A model generated the notes under the pieces. The model was not told the DNA's origin. It made no database searches and worked only from the letters and a program-made list of their open reading frames with translations. A stretch of 64,000 bases of DNA, taken from contig CDRNVI010000015.1 in NCBI GenBank assembly GCA_977017575.1, forward strand, positions 186,001-250,000. Direction: 5' to 3'. The DNA comes from Paramoeba atlantica (Eukaryota; Discosea). This document shows positions 56,003 to 64,000 of this stretch, one piece after another. Position 1 is the stretch's first letter. Each line of letters starts with the position of its first letter. Both the position numbers and the translations under genes were made by a program.

Positions 56003-57442
56003 ATGTCACTATTCTTAACGCTTCTGAGCTTTCTGTTCCTTAGCACCGGACGCATCTCTGCCTCGGACGTTGTGGTTGGCACCCCAGAAAATTTTCATGA
56101 AACTATCAAAGAGGGAGTCATAATGGTGGAATTTTATGCTCCTTGGTGCACTCATTGCAAGAAGCTAGAGCCGGAGTGGGAGAGTGCGGCTACGGAACTT
56201 AAGGGACAGGCAACATTCATGAAGTTCGACGCTACCACCGACGAGTCACTGGCCCGAGGCTATGGCGTGAAAGGCTTTCCCACTATTAAAGTGTTTGTCG
56301 ACGGAGAAGTGGGAGACTACGAAGGAGAGCGTACAGCCAAAGCACTCGTTGCTTTCGCCAAACGTAGACTTTCTTCACCCGTTGTTGAAATCAGTGATGC
56401 AGAAGCTTTAGCTGCTTTTAAAGCGGACAATGTTGTGGGTATAGTCCTTTACACTTCCCCCAATAGTGATGTTTTCAAAAGTTTTGATCGTAATGCCAAG
56501 GCTTTGCGTGAGACAGTACCGTTTGCTGTCGTATACGACAGCGTTCTCCTTGGTGAGTACACCTTGGACTCCATAGTAATGTTCAAGCGTTTCGAAGAAA
56601 ACGAAAGTAGGTTTGAGGGAGATATTGCTGACCGAAAAGCCTTTGAAAAGTGGGTGCTGGTAGAAGCTTTTCCACTATTAGGGGAAATAGGACCTGACAA
56701 CTACCGTAACTATGTGAAACGCGGCTTCCCCCTTGCTTGGCTTTTCGTTGATCCTTCCGTGGAGGATGCAACGCTTGAAGTTCAAAAACTTGTACGTGGA
56801 GTGGCGAGTAAGTACAAAGGGGCGTTGAGCTTTGTCTATCTCCCGATACAAGATGGAAATTACCTACAAATGGTCCGTCGCTTTGGTTTAACTGGTGATA
56901 AATATCCAGTTTTCGCCATTGATGCGGCCGAAAATAAGTACTTCGCCTATTCTGAAGATCAAGATATTAGTGCAGAGGCATTAGAAGAATTTTGTTCCAA
57001 GTTTGTGAACGGTTCCTTGGAGCGTACCGTAAAATCTGAAGCAGTACCAGAGGTTGCTGAAGTGGATGGACTGACTACTGTTGTGGGGAAAACGTTCTTA
57101 TCCGTCGTCAAGAACACGACAAATGATGTTCTTCTTGTGCTACACGCCCCATGGTGTGGGCACTGCAAACATTTGGCCCCTACATACGGTTCTCTTGCAT
57201 CAGCGCTACGAGATGTGCCGACTATTACAGTAGCACAAATGGACGCGACAACGAACGACCCCTCGGAAGATTTTGATGTCCAAGGCTTTCCGTCAATTTT
57301 TTTCATACCTGCAGGAAAGGAAAAGATGATGTACGAAGGTGAACGAAGTGCATCCGCTATGTTGGCGTATGTCAAGGAACACGCCACGCACCACATCGAT
57401 GTAGATGAAAGCGCAGTCGGACAGCCTTCCGAAGGCCAGTGA
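56003..57442 (+). CDS. Protein disulfide isomerase, a-b-b'-a' type
   Basis: A classical 479-residue PDI. Signal peptide (SLFLTLLSFLFLSTGRISA), a domain with WCTHC (Cys 49, 52), b and b' with AFPLLGEIGPDN and RGFPLAWLFVDP, and a' with WCGHC (Cys 385, 388) and GFPSIFFIPAG. The Thr in CTHC is a change from the canonical CGHC. The C-terminus (VGQPSEGQ) lacks KDEL, so retention must be by other means or the protein is secreted or continues differently; the overlapping frame at 57405-57602 encodes a hydrophobic segment, but I have no evidence that it is joined. It lies 315 bases after the giant PDI on the same strand. Confidence 0.94.
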   Translation: MSLFLTLLSFLFLSTGRISASDVVVGTPENFHETIKEGVIMVEFYAPWCTHCKKLEPEWESAATELKGQATFMKFDATTDESLARGYGVKGFPTIKVFVDGEVGDYEGERTAKALVAFAKRRLSSPVVEISDAEALAAFKADNVVGIVLYTSPNSDVFKSFDRNAKALRETVPFAVVYDSVLLGEYTLDSIVMFKRFEENESRFEGDIADRKAFEKWVLVEAFPLLGEIGPDNYRNYVKRGFPLAWLFVDPSVEDATLEVQKLVRGVASKYKGALSFVYLPIQDGNYLQMVRRFGLTGDKYPVFAIDAAENKYFAYSEDQDISAEALEEFCSKFVNGSLERTVKSEAVPEVAEVDGLTTVVGKTFLSVVKNTTNDVLLVLHAPWCGHCKHLAPTYGSLASALRDVPTITVAQMDATTNDPSEDFDVQGFPSIFFIPAGKEKMMYEGERSASAMLAYVKEHATHHIDVDESAVGQPSEGQ

Positions 57443-57751
57443 CAAGGATTGGATCACATTAGGAATTCTAGGAAAGGCTTTGCTCGAGTTTGAAACGTTA
57501 GGTTCATTATACAAGTTGCTAGTGGCTTTACTACTCCTCATTCTTTGTGGGCGCACTATCATCCATTTATCAAGAATTGCTTTTTTGCTGTTTTACAGTT
57601 GAATATTGGTTAATACAAAAATCATATGTTTAAGCTTTTACTGCTGCTTTGAATTCCAATACATTTATTGAAATATTTCTAGTGAGATTCGAGCTGAGAT
57701 TCAAGCAATTATTTGCTGAAATACATCAGATAATAGATTACTGCTATAATA

Positions 57752-59002
57752 ATGCCGAATCTCCATGTATCTCTGTACAGAACTGTGCTCAAGAAAGCGA
57801 ACTCAATTTTGCGTGCATACAACGGAAACTTACACTGGGCGACAAAATCCATCTTTGGTAATGCCATTCATCCTCTCTATTGGAACACCATAGGCTCCAC
57901 CCCACGTGACATCATACGACACTATTTCACTAAAGGCCTCCCCCCCGGTCTCTCCCCCCGTACCCGCTCCCTCATTGTCTTCGAACTCCTCAAACGCATG
58001 AACCTCGCCGTCGCGGACCCCTCCTCCGAGCGCAGTCTCCTTCACCCCATCTCCCTTCGTCGTGGCGACGCCCCCCCCTTCCACGTCACCAGCTACCAGG
58101 AAGACGCCCTCCCCCCACCCCCTCGACTCACCCTCCGTGGCGACCCCTTCTGGGCCATCCAACTCTGCTGCCCCTCCGTGTGCTTCCCCTGGAAGGAGGA
58201 GTTCACCTGGGTCAATCCCCCCCACCCCCTCCCCCCCTCTTCCCCCCCCTCCTCCCCCAAACTCCTCTCCACCTCAACGATCACCACCACCGCGAAAGTC
58301 GAGGTCGCGGTCACCACGCGACTCATCTGCGCCCATAAGGAAACCCACAACCACGTGTTTGAGTACCGCATCAAAATCACCAACACGGGGAGCCCCGGGC
58401 GCGACCCCACCGTCCAGGTCCTCTCCCGCCACTGGTACTTCCTGGACTGGCACTGCGAGACGCTGGTGGAGGTGGTGGGGAAAGGGGTGCTGGGGCAGTT
58501 CCCGTGGCTCCCCCCCGGCGAGAGCCACACCTACACCTCCGGGACGGATCTAAGCTCCCGACATGGCGTGATGAAGGGGCTGTTGCAGGTGGCACGGTTT
58601 GCGTGCCCTCCCCCGCGTGGGGGAGGGGGGGAGACAGCCGTGGAGGAGGAGGAGGAGGGGATACCGCCTGAGGGGGATGTCGTGGAGGCGTTGGAAAGGG
58701 AGCTTACAGCAAAGGCGTCTGTGGTGCAAGGGGGTGTGAAAGGGGGGGAACAAGAGAAGGGGGAAACGGGAAACAAGGGGGTGGATGATAAAAAGCGGGA
58801 AAAAAGGGAGAGAGGTAAAGAAAAAAGTCATGGTGTAAAACCCGACGTGTCGAAGTGTTCTGAAAGTGTATGCTCGGACGTTCCTGTATCGAAGAATGAG
58901 AAAAAAGTTGAAGCACCTAGCGATTCGCAACCTTCTCAACCTCCGGAAACGTTCATTGATATGATTGACGTTTTCGTTGCACCGACTTTATTTTCCGGTT
59001 AA
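57752..59002 (+). CDS. LYR-motif protein fused to an ApaG domain
   Basis: A 416-residue protein. The N-terminus (VSLYRTVLKKANSIL) has the LYR motif followed by a helical region of about 90 residues, as in mitochondrial LYRM assembly factors that bind acyl carrier protein. Residues 185-290 form an ApaG (DUF525) domain: VAVTTRLICAHKET, YRIKITNTGS, VQVLSRHWYFLDWH, VVGKGVLGQFPWLPPGESHT and YTSGTDLSSRHGVMKG. The rest is charged and disordered. ApaG domains elsewhere occur in FBXO3 and POLDIP2; joined to LYR they suggest a mitochondrial role in protein quality control or assembly (inference). Like three genes at 14.5-19 kb, the coding strand is C-rich until about 58440 and G-rich afterwards. Confidence 0.8.
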   Translation: MPNLHVSLYRTVLKKANSILRAYNGNLHWATKSIFGNAIHPLYWNTIGSTPRDIIRHYFTKGLPPGLSPRTRSLIVFELLKRMNLAVADPSSERSLLHPISLRRGDAPPFHVTSYQEDALPPPPRLTLRGDPFWAIQLCCPSVCFPWKEEFTWVNPPHPLPPSSPPSSPKLLSTSTITTTAKVEVAVTTRLICAHKETHNHVFEYRIKITNTGSPGRDPTVQVLSRHWYFLDWHCETLVEVVGKGVLGQFPWLPPGESHTYTSGTDLSSRHGVMKGLLQVARFACPPPRGGGGETAVEEEEEGIPPEGDVVEALERELTAKASVVQGGVKGGEQEKGETGNKGVDDKKREKRERGKEKSHGVKPDVSKCSESVCSDVPVSKNEKKVEAPSDSQPSQPPETFIDMIDVFVAPTLFSG

Positions 59003-59321
59003 GTCAAATCCCTTCTTTTGCACCGTTTGAACATTTTTAGTCAGTTTGAGTTGGTTGGAGATTTACTCCATGTATAACCAAGGATATAGCTTTACTCTAT
59101 TTGCACAAAACGTGCCTATAGAAAGCCTGTTGTGGGATATTCTGCATTGTTGATTTTCTTAAAATGGCGTTTATTATACGCTATACTATAACGCATAATT
59201 TTGTAAGATTATGGAGACGTTCCCATAACTGGGCGTCAAGAGGCAAAAGTAAGGGAATGGGGCTGTTCTACTTTACAGTGTGCGTAAGCATTATTTTCCT
59301 TTGCTACGATTCCTTATCACC
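59003..59321. other. Intergenic region upstream of Prp8
   Basis: No gene or RNA recognised; T-rich before the Prp8 ATG. Confidence 0.4.
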
Positions 59322-62300
59322 ATGAATGCTCCTTTCAACAACGCAGCTCTTGAGCGCATGGAACACGACTGGATCAATGCAAACAAAAGAAAATATTGTC
59401 CTGATCATACGAGCAAAGTACATTCTACTGCACGCGATGCACTTCCAGTCGAATATCTACGGAAGCTTGTTCGCGACAACTGTGATTTGACGGGGAAGAA
59501 AAACCGGGAAGAACGTGCGCTTCATGTTTCTGCGCTGCGTTATCTACCCCAGGCGATCATGAAACTCTGGGAAAATATTCCAATGCCTTGGGAAACTGTA
59601 CGCGAAGCTACCGTCGCTTTTCATACCACAGGAGCTCTTACGATTATTACAGAAACTCCAAAAGTTTTAAGTTCTGTATTTAAAGCGCAATGGGGCGCCA
59701 TGTGGACCAGGATGAGGAAGGAAAAAAGCATTCGAGTCCACTTTCTGCGTGCACAAGTCACGCCTGTCTTTGATGATGAAGAGCCTCCCGTAGACTATGG
59801 AGACGTCGTGCTCGACCTTCCTGAACAGGATTCGGTTCCATTTGATCTCGATGAGACTGAAAACGAGAAAGCTATGGAATTGCTGCTTGCAACTACGAAC
59901 CTTTCAGGGAACGAGGGGGTTATTATACCAATCCAAACGCAGCTTACTTTCTTTCGACAATGTCGTATACTCGCTGGTGAGGTGGAAGACTCAAATTATT
60001 TTTACCTGTTTGATACAGATACGTTTCTTACCGGGAAAGCACTCGGAGTGGCAATTCCTGGAGCTCCTCGATTTCAGCCTCTGTATCACGATGCGCATGA
60101 CGAAGAGGAATGGACAGAGTTTAATGACCTCAATAAAGCCGTTATTCGTCAGCCTCTTCGAACCGAACACCAGCTTGCTTTTCCACATTTGTACAACTCT
60201 CGTCCTCGGAATGTTTCGATCTCTTCATATCACTTTCCGCTCATGATGTACCTACGATGTGTCGACCCTGAACTCGATGCTTTTTCGTACGATCCTTGCG
60301 TATGTCCAGTACCATACTCAAAAACAATTCATGATTGCGATCGGGATGGTGGCTTTCATGAAATTAATAACATGCCTCTCGACTTTATGCCATTTTTTTC
60401 GAACCTTCCATTGTGTACCACCTCTACGGCACCCGCTGTAGAATTATTTTGGACAAATCTCACTTCCCGACGTGAATTTCCCCTTTGTCGAACCGAGATA
60501 CAATTGGTAAACTCATGGAGCAAAGAACGTAGTTTAGATTCATTGCCTGCCAAGGTTCGAATTTCCTACCAGAAGATTTTAAAGCAACATACGCACAATT
60601 CAATGGTTAAGAGGAAGAAGGATTTTGGTATATGTGAAAAGCAGGACAATCCTCATCAGGTTTCCCTCCGTTCGTCGAAACAGAGCTTAGGCGATTTTCT
60701 CCTTGAATCAAGAAATTTTATTAGTTCGAGAGTTGATTGGTTAGAAGCTGGACTGCAATTGTGTCGTCAAGCGCATAACATGCTGACACTACTTCTTCAG
60801 CGACGAAATATGGATTTCCTTCATTTGGACTACAATTTCCATCTCAAACCAGTAAAAGCACTTACTACAAGGCAACGCAAACGTAGTCGGTTGGGACCTG
60901 CATTTCACCTTCCCCGCGAAATTATGGGGCTTACAAAATCAATGTTGGATTTACACGTCAAACATCGATTAGGCGAGCTCGATGCTTTCCAGCTTGCGGA
61001 TGCATTGCAATACCTTTTTACTCACGTGGGAAAACTAACTGGATTATACCGATATAAGTATCGAATTATGCGCCAGATAAAGTGGGCTAAAGATATCAAG
61101 CACATTCTTTATTATCGTTTCAACACCGGTCCGGTAGGCAAAGGGCCTGGTATGGGTTTCTGGGTTCCAGTTTGGCAAATGTGGCTTTCTTTTTTTCGTG
61201 GAATAGTACCAGTTGTGCAGAGATACATTTCGAACATGTTATCACGTGAATTCGAAGGAAGAAACGTCAAGGGAAACGCTAAAAAGGTAACTAAGCAAAG
61301 ATCTGAAGCTAATTACGATCGCGAGCTCCGTCAAACTATAACTCAGGAAGTGGCCGATATGATACCACCTGGAATGAGGGAAAAGAAAATCAAACTTGTG
61401 TTGCAGCATTTCAGCGAAGCCTGGCGACGAAGAAAAAGCAATCAGCCTTGGAGAGTTCTCGGTCTTTCTCCAAATATTGAAGCACTCATATTGCGTTTCG
61501 TAAAACGAAAGGAGGAGTGGTGGGCAATGTCAGCACAACAGAACCGCATGAGAGTTATTTCCGGTCAAGCTGTTGATAAAGCATCAGTCAGAAAAAATCA
61601 CGGACGCTTGGTGCGCCTACAACTGAAGACTGAGCAGGAACGTCAAAAAGATTGGATTTCGAACGGACCATATCTCTCCACAAATGACTTTACGGGAATA
61701 TACACACTCATGGCAAAGTGGTTGGCCAGCCAGAAATTTCAACCAATACCCTTTCCTCCAGTAAATTATAAGCATGACATGAAAATATTACGGCTCGCTC
61801 TTGACAAGCTTAAAGAAAATCACGGAGCTCCTGGTTCTCGTACGACGTCAACAGCCAAGACAGAACAGCTTAAAATCGAAGAAGCTTTCAATAATCCCCA
61901 ATCAACGATCAATGGTATCAAAAAGAGGTTGATGCAAATGCGCTCCTTTAAGGATATGACAATTGAATATGTGGACTTCTTTACTCATATGCTTCCCGTA
62001 TATGACATTGAACCAGACGAAAAAATTATGGATGCATACCTTACGCAATATTTGTTTTATGAATCAAGCCGTAGGGGTCTCTTTCCGAGTTGGATTAAGC
62101 CAAGCGATGATCTTCCTAACCCAGCCCGTCTATACAATTGGTGTCAATCAATTAACAATGTTCCGGGGGTATGGGAGACCTCTCGAGGAGAAAGCACTAT
62201 TTATGTTGAGACTAAAATTGAACATTTATCTGACAAGGTTGAACACACTTTGTTAAATCAAATGCTTCGCCTAGTCATGGATACTCATCTGGCGGATTAT

Positions 62301-64000
62301 ATGACGGCCCGCAACAACGCATCTTTAACTTACAAAGACATGAATCATACCCAAAACTATGGTATTATTCGCGGTTTACAATTCGCTCCTTTTTTAATCC
62401 AATTTTGGGGTCTTGCCATTGATCTTACGATCCTTGGCCTCGCACGAGCTGCAGAGCTGTGTGATGGGCGTGATAGTCCATCTCACGCTATGAATTCCCG
62501 TACAGCATCCGATTTTCAGGCCCATCACATAAAAATGTATATGAGGTATTTGGATAAGGTTCATATACTTTATCGCTTTTCTCAACGGCATGCTTCTGAT
62601 CTGATTGCCAAATTTCGACCCAAGTTGTCAGGAACTTCCGATTTGGGTAGAGAGATAAACTCTTATAAAATACATCAACATTGGCCCAAAGATATGCGTA
62701 TGCGTCTGCTTAGTCACGATGTATGCCTTGGTCGTTCGACATTCGATTTTGTGAAAAAACGAATTCCGGTTTCTCTTGCATCTATCACATTGGAAAACAC
62801 GTATATTTCGGTCTACTCTCGGGACAACCCCCAGCTTCAATTCTCTATGAATGGCTTCGAGGTATGCATTCGCCCTCGTGCGCGCATGCTTGACCCAGCG
62901 ATCGTTCCTGAGGATCAAAATATTTGGTCCCTAATAGATCATATCTCAAAGGCTGCCACCGCGTTTGCGTATCTCCGAGTAGCGGAAGAAGAAGTAAAGC
63001 AGTTGGAAATTCGTCTTCGTTTAGTGCTACTAAACAGTGGACAAACTCCGTTTAAGAAACTGGTTGAAAAATGGAATACACAGCTAGCCGCTTTTGTTGC
63101 CTACTATCGAGAAGCAATTTATGGTACTCCAAGCGTCCTTCCGGTTTTACTAAAAGGGGAAACCAGAATACAAAATAGAATTAAAGTGCAACTTAACTCA
63201 AAGATGGCAAAACGTTTTCCCCCTGTTGTGTTCTATGCCCCCACGGATTTGTGGGGATTGGGTATGTTATCCGTTGGTCATTCCTTAATTCCACAAACCG
63301 ACCTTAGGTATGGGAAGCAAAGTTTATCTGATACTACTCACTTTCTAGCTGGGTTATCTCACGATGTAGGAGTGGAAATTCCGAACGTTTTGAGATACAT
63401 AACACCGTGGCAAGAGGAGATGAACGAATCTGCGCGAGTGTGGAGAGAGTATCGCCTTAAAAGCGAAGACGCAACGCGGAATAATAGAAGGATTGTTTTG
63501 GAAGACATAAACGAAATGAGAGGACTTGGTGTCCCAAGAATTGCAACTGCATTTCAGGCTGATAAGCAAACGCTTCTGTATGATGTCGGGTGGCGCGTTC
63601 GACAGGAGTTTAAGGTTCACAACGTACAGCGACCACAACCTTTTTGGTACATGAATGTAAGACATGATGGCAAACTTTTCAATTTTGATAAATACAAGGC
63701 TGACGTCGTACAAACCTTTGGAGGGATTGAATCCATACTTTCTCATTCTATATTTGGGGCGACAGGATACGAGGCCTGGGAAGGACTCGACTGGAACCGC
63801 ATAAGCAAGTTTGAAGAAAACATGAAAGGAAAAAAGATTTCGCATGCACAGCGCGGGGGTTTAAGCAAGATTCCCAATCAACGTTTCGCGTTATGGTGGT
63901 CACCCACCCTGAATCGATCTTCGGTGTATATGGGGTTTTTAACGCAGATCGACTTGACCGGAATCATGATGCACGCTAAATTACCGTTAGTCAAGGCGTC
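59322..64000 (+). CDS. PRPF8: Pre-mRNA splicing factor Prp8, 5' part, cut by the window edge
   Basis: The core protein of the spliceosome, which holds U5, U6 and the splice sites. The frame starts at ATG 59322 and stays open to the end of the window (1559 codons, about two thirds of the usual 2300-2400). Family landmarks appear in order: MPWETVREATVAFHTTGA, AQWGAMWTRMRKEK, DDEEPPVDYGD, YHFPLMMYLR, LHLDYNFHLKPVKALTTRQR, YYRFNTGPVGKGPGMGFW, EFEGRNVKGNAKKVTKQR, PFPPVNYKHDMK, DYMTARNNASLTYKDMNHTQ, RFPPVVFYAPTDLWGLGMLS and RFALWWSPTLNRSSVYMGF. This covers the N-terminal, RT-like and linker regions up to the start of the endonuclease-like domain; RNase H-like and Jab1/MPN domains lie beyond 64000. 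The N-terminus is shorter than in animals and lacks the proline-rich head. No intron or frameshift seen. Confidence 0.96.
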   Translation, partial: MNAPFNNAALERMEHDWINANKRKYCPDHTSKVHSTARDALPVEYLRKLVRDNCDLTGKKNREERALHVSALRYLPQAIMKLWENIPMPWETVREATVAFHTTGALTIITETPKVLSSVFKAQWGAMWTRMRKEKSIRVHFLRAQVTPVFDDEEPPVDYGDVVLDLPEQDSVPFDLDETENEKAMELLLATTNLSGNEGVIIPIQTQLTFFRQCRILAGEVEDSNYFYLFDTDTFLTGKALGVAIPGAPRFQPLYHDAHDEEEWTEFNDLNKAVIRQPLRTEHQLAFPHLYNSRPRNVSISSYHFPLMMYLRCVDPELDAFSYDPCVCPVPYSKTIHDCDRDGGFHEINNMPLDFMPFFSNLPLCTTSTAPAVELFWTNLTSRREFPLCRTEIQLVNSWSKERSLDSLPAKVRISYQKILKQHTHNSMVKRKKDFGICEKQDNPHQVSLRSSKQSLGDFLLESRNFISSRVDWLEAGLQLCRQAHNMLTLLLQRRNMDFLHLDYNFHLKPVKALTTRQRKRSRLGPAFHLPREIMGLTKSMLDLHVKHRLGELDAFQLADALQYLFTHVGKLTGLYRYKYRIMRQIKWAKDIKHILYYRFNTGPVGKGPGMGFWVPVWQMWLSFFRGIVPVVQRYISNMLSREFEGRNVKGNAKKVTKQRSEANYDRELRQTITQEVADMIPPGMREKKIKLVLQHFSEAWRRRKSNQPWRVLGLSPNIEALILRFVKRKEEWWAMSAQQNRMRVISGQAVDKASVRKNHGRLVRLQLKTEQERQKDWISNGPYLSTNDFTGIYTLMAKWLASQKFQPIPFPPVNYKHDMKILRLALDKLKENHGAPGSRTTSTAKTEQLKIEEAFNNPQSTINGIKKRLMQMRSFKDMTIEYVDFFTHMLPVYDIEPDEKIMDAYLTQYLFYESSRRGLFPSWIKPSDDLPNPARLYNWCQSINNVPGVWETSRGESTIYVETKIEHLSDKVEHTLLNQMLRLVMDTHLADYMTARNNASLTYKDMNHTQNYGIIRGLQFAPFLIQFWGLAIDLTILGLARAAELCDGRDSPSHAMNSRTASDFQAHHIKMYMRYLDKVHILYRFSQRHASDLIAKFRPKLSGTSDLGREINSYKIHQHWPKDMRMRLLSHDVCLGRSTFDFVKKRIPVSLASITLENTYISVYSRDNPQLQFSMNGFEVCIRPRARMLDPAIVPEDQNIWSLIDHISKAATAFAYLRVAEEEVKQLEIRLRLVLLNSGQTPFKKLVEKWNTQLAAFVAYYREAIYGTPSVLPVLLKGETRIQNRIKVQLNSKMAKRFPPVVFYAPTDLWGLGMLSVGHSLIPQTDLRYGKQSLSDTTHFLAGLSHDVGVEIPNVLRYITPWQEEMNESARVWREYRLKSEDATRNNRRIVLEDINEMRGLGVPRIATAFQADKQTLLYDVGWRVRQEFKVHNVQRPQPFWYMNVRHDGKLFNFDKYKADVVQTFGGIESILSHSIFGATGYEAWEGLDWNRISKFEENMKGKKISHAQRGGLSKIPNQRFALWWSPTLNRSSVYMGFLTQIDLTGIMMHAKLPLVKA

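Noticed and set aside
57405-57602. Frame with a hydrophobic segment overlapping the end of the second PDI
   Set aside because: It could be a membrane-anchored C-terminus joined by frameshift or splicing, but no splice site or alignment supports it.
58062-58939. Long frames on both strands inside the LYR-ApaG gene
   Set aside because: The ApaG motif is in the 57752 frame; the others are composition artefacts.
1-64000. CRISPR arrays, prokaryotic operons or viral genes
   Set aside because: No regularly spaced direct repeats, and all recognised genes are eukaryotic nuclear or transposon genes.

Overview
This is nuclear DNA of a single-celled eukaryote. It carries spliceosomal Prp8, Ran, SEC13, a PDK1-like kinase, a kinesin, small-Tim, eL43 and an RPB7-like RNA polymerase subunit. 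Genes are compact and nearly all are one open frame, with gaps usually of 150-600 bases. I count 35 host genes and all lie on the + strand; the only convincing minus-strand gene is a retrotransposon. Such co-directional layout is known from kinetoplastids, diplonemids and dinoflagellates. The W-x-x-A-L helical repeats of the gene at 5691 and the twin CCCH protein at 31789 recall euglenozoan or alveolate proteins, but I cannot fix the lineage. Two genes (769 and 10527) have no usable in-frame ATG at their N-terminus, so short 5' exons or another way of starting must exist.

Layout. 1-14.4 kb: kinesin, a PPR-like/RluA fusion, small Tim, a NYN-like protein, a degenerate PDI-like ER protein and SEC13. 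14.5-19.6 kb: GC-rich stretch with two unrecognised membrane or secreted proteins, DPM1 and phosphatidylserine synthase. Each of its three GC-rich genes is C-rich in its 5' half and G-rich in its 3' half. 19.8-32.4 kb: Ran, PDK1-like kinase, a ubiquitin-like protein, eL43, a C1orf43/NICE-3 homologue, USB1, an MFS/CLN3-like transporter and a CCCH protein. 32.56-40.55 kb: a mobile-element block. An intact Tc1/mariner-type transposon (33649-35207) sits inside an older element with 32-bp inverted termini (32565-35675). Next to it is an intact LINE with a restriction-like endonuclease and five copies of an unusual Cys/His motif. 40.7-64 kb: PRORP, RPB7, a PCID2-like protein, an ERI1-like exonuclease, a DUF1764 protein, ethanolamine-phosphate cytidylyltransferase, two adjacent PDI paralogues, a LYR-ApaG fusion (again with the C-to-G skew flip) and the first two thirds of Prp8.

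The genes do not form one pathway. Two themes recur: the ER and secretory system (SEC13, DPM1, PS synthase, PE synthesis, three PDI-type proteins) and RNA processing (PRORP, USB1, Prp8, pseudouridine synthase, ERI1-like nuclease, CCCH protein).

The features I rate most worth checking are the intragenic skew-flip islands, the Cys/His-motif LINE, the nested transposon with its unrecognised cargo gene, and perfect inverted repeats just past several stop codons.
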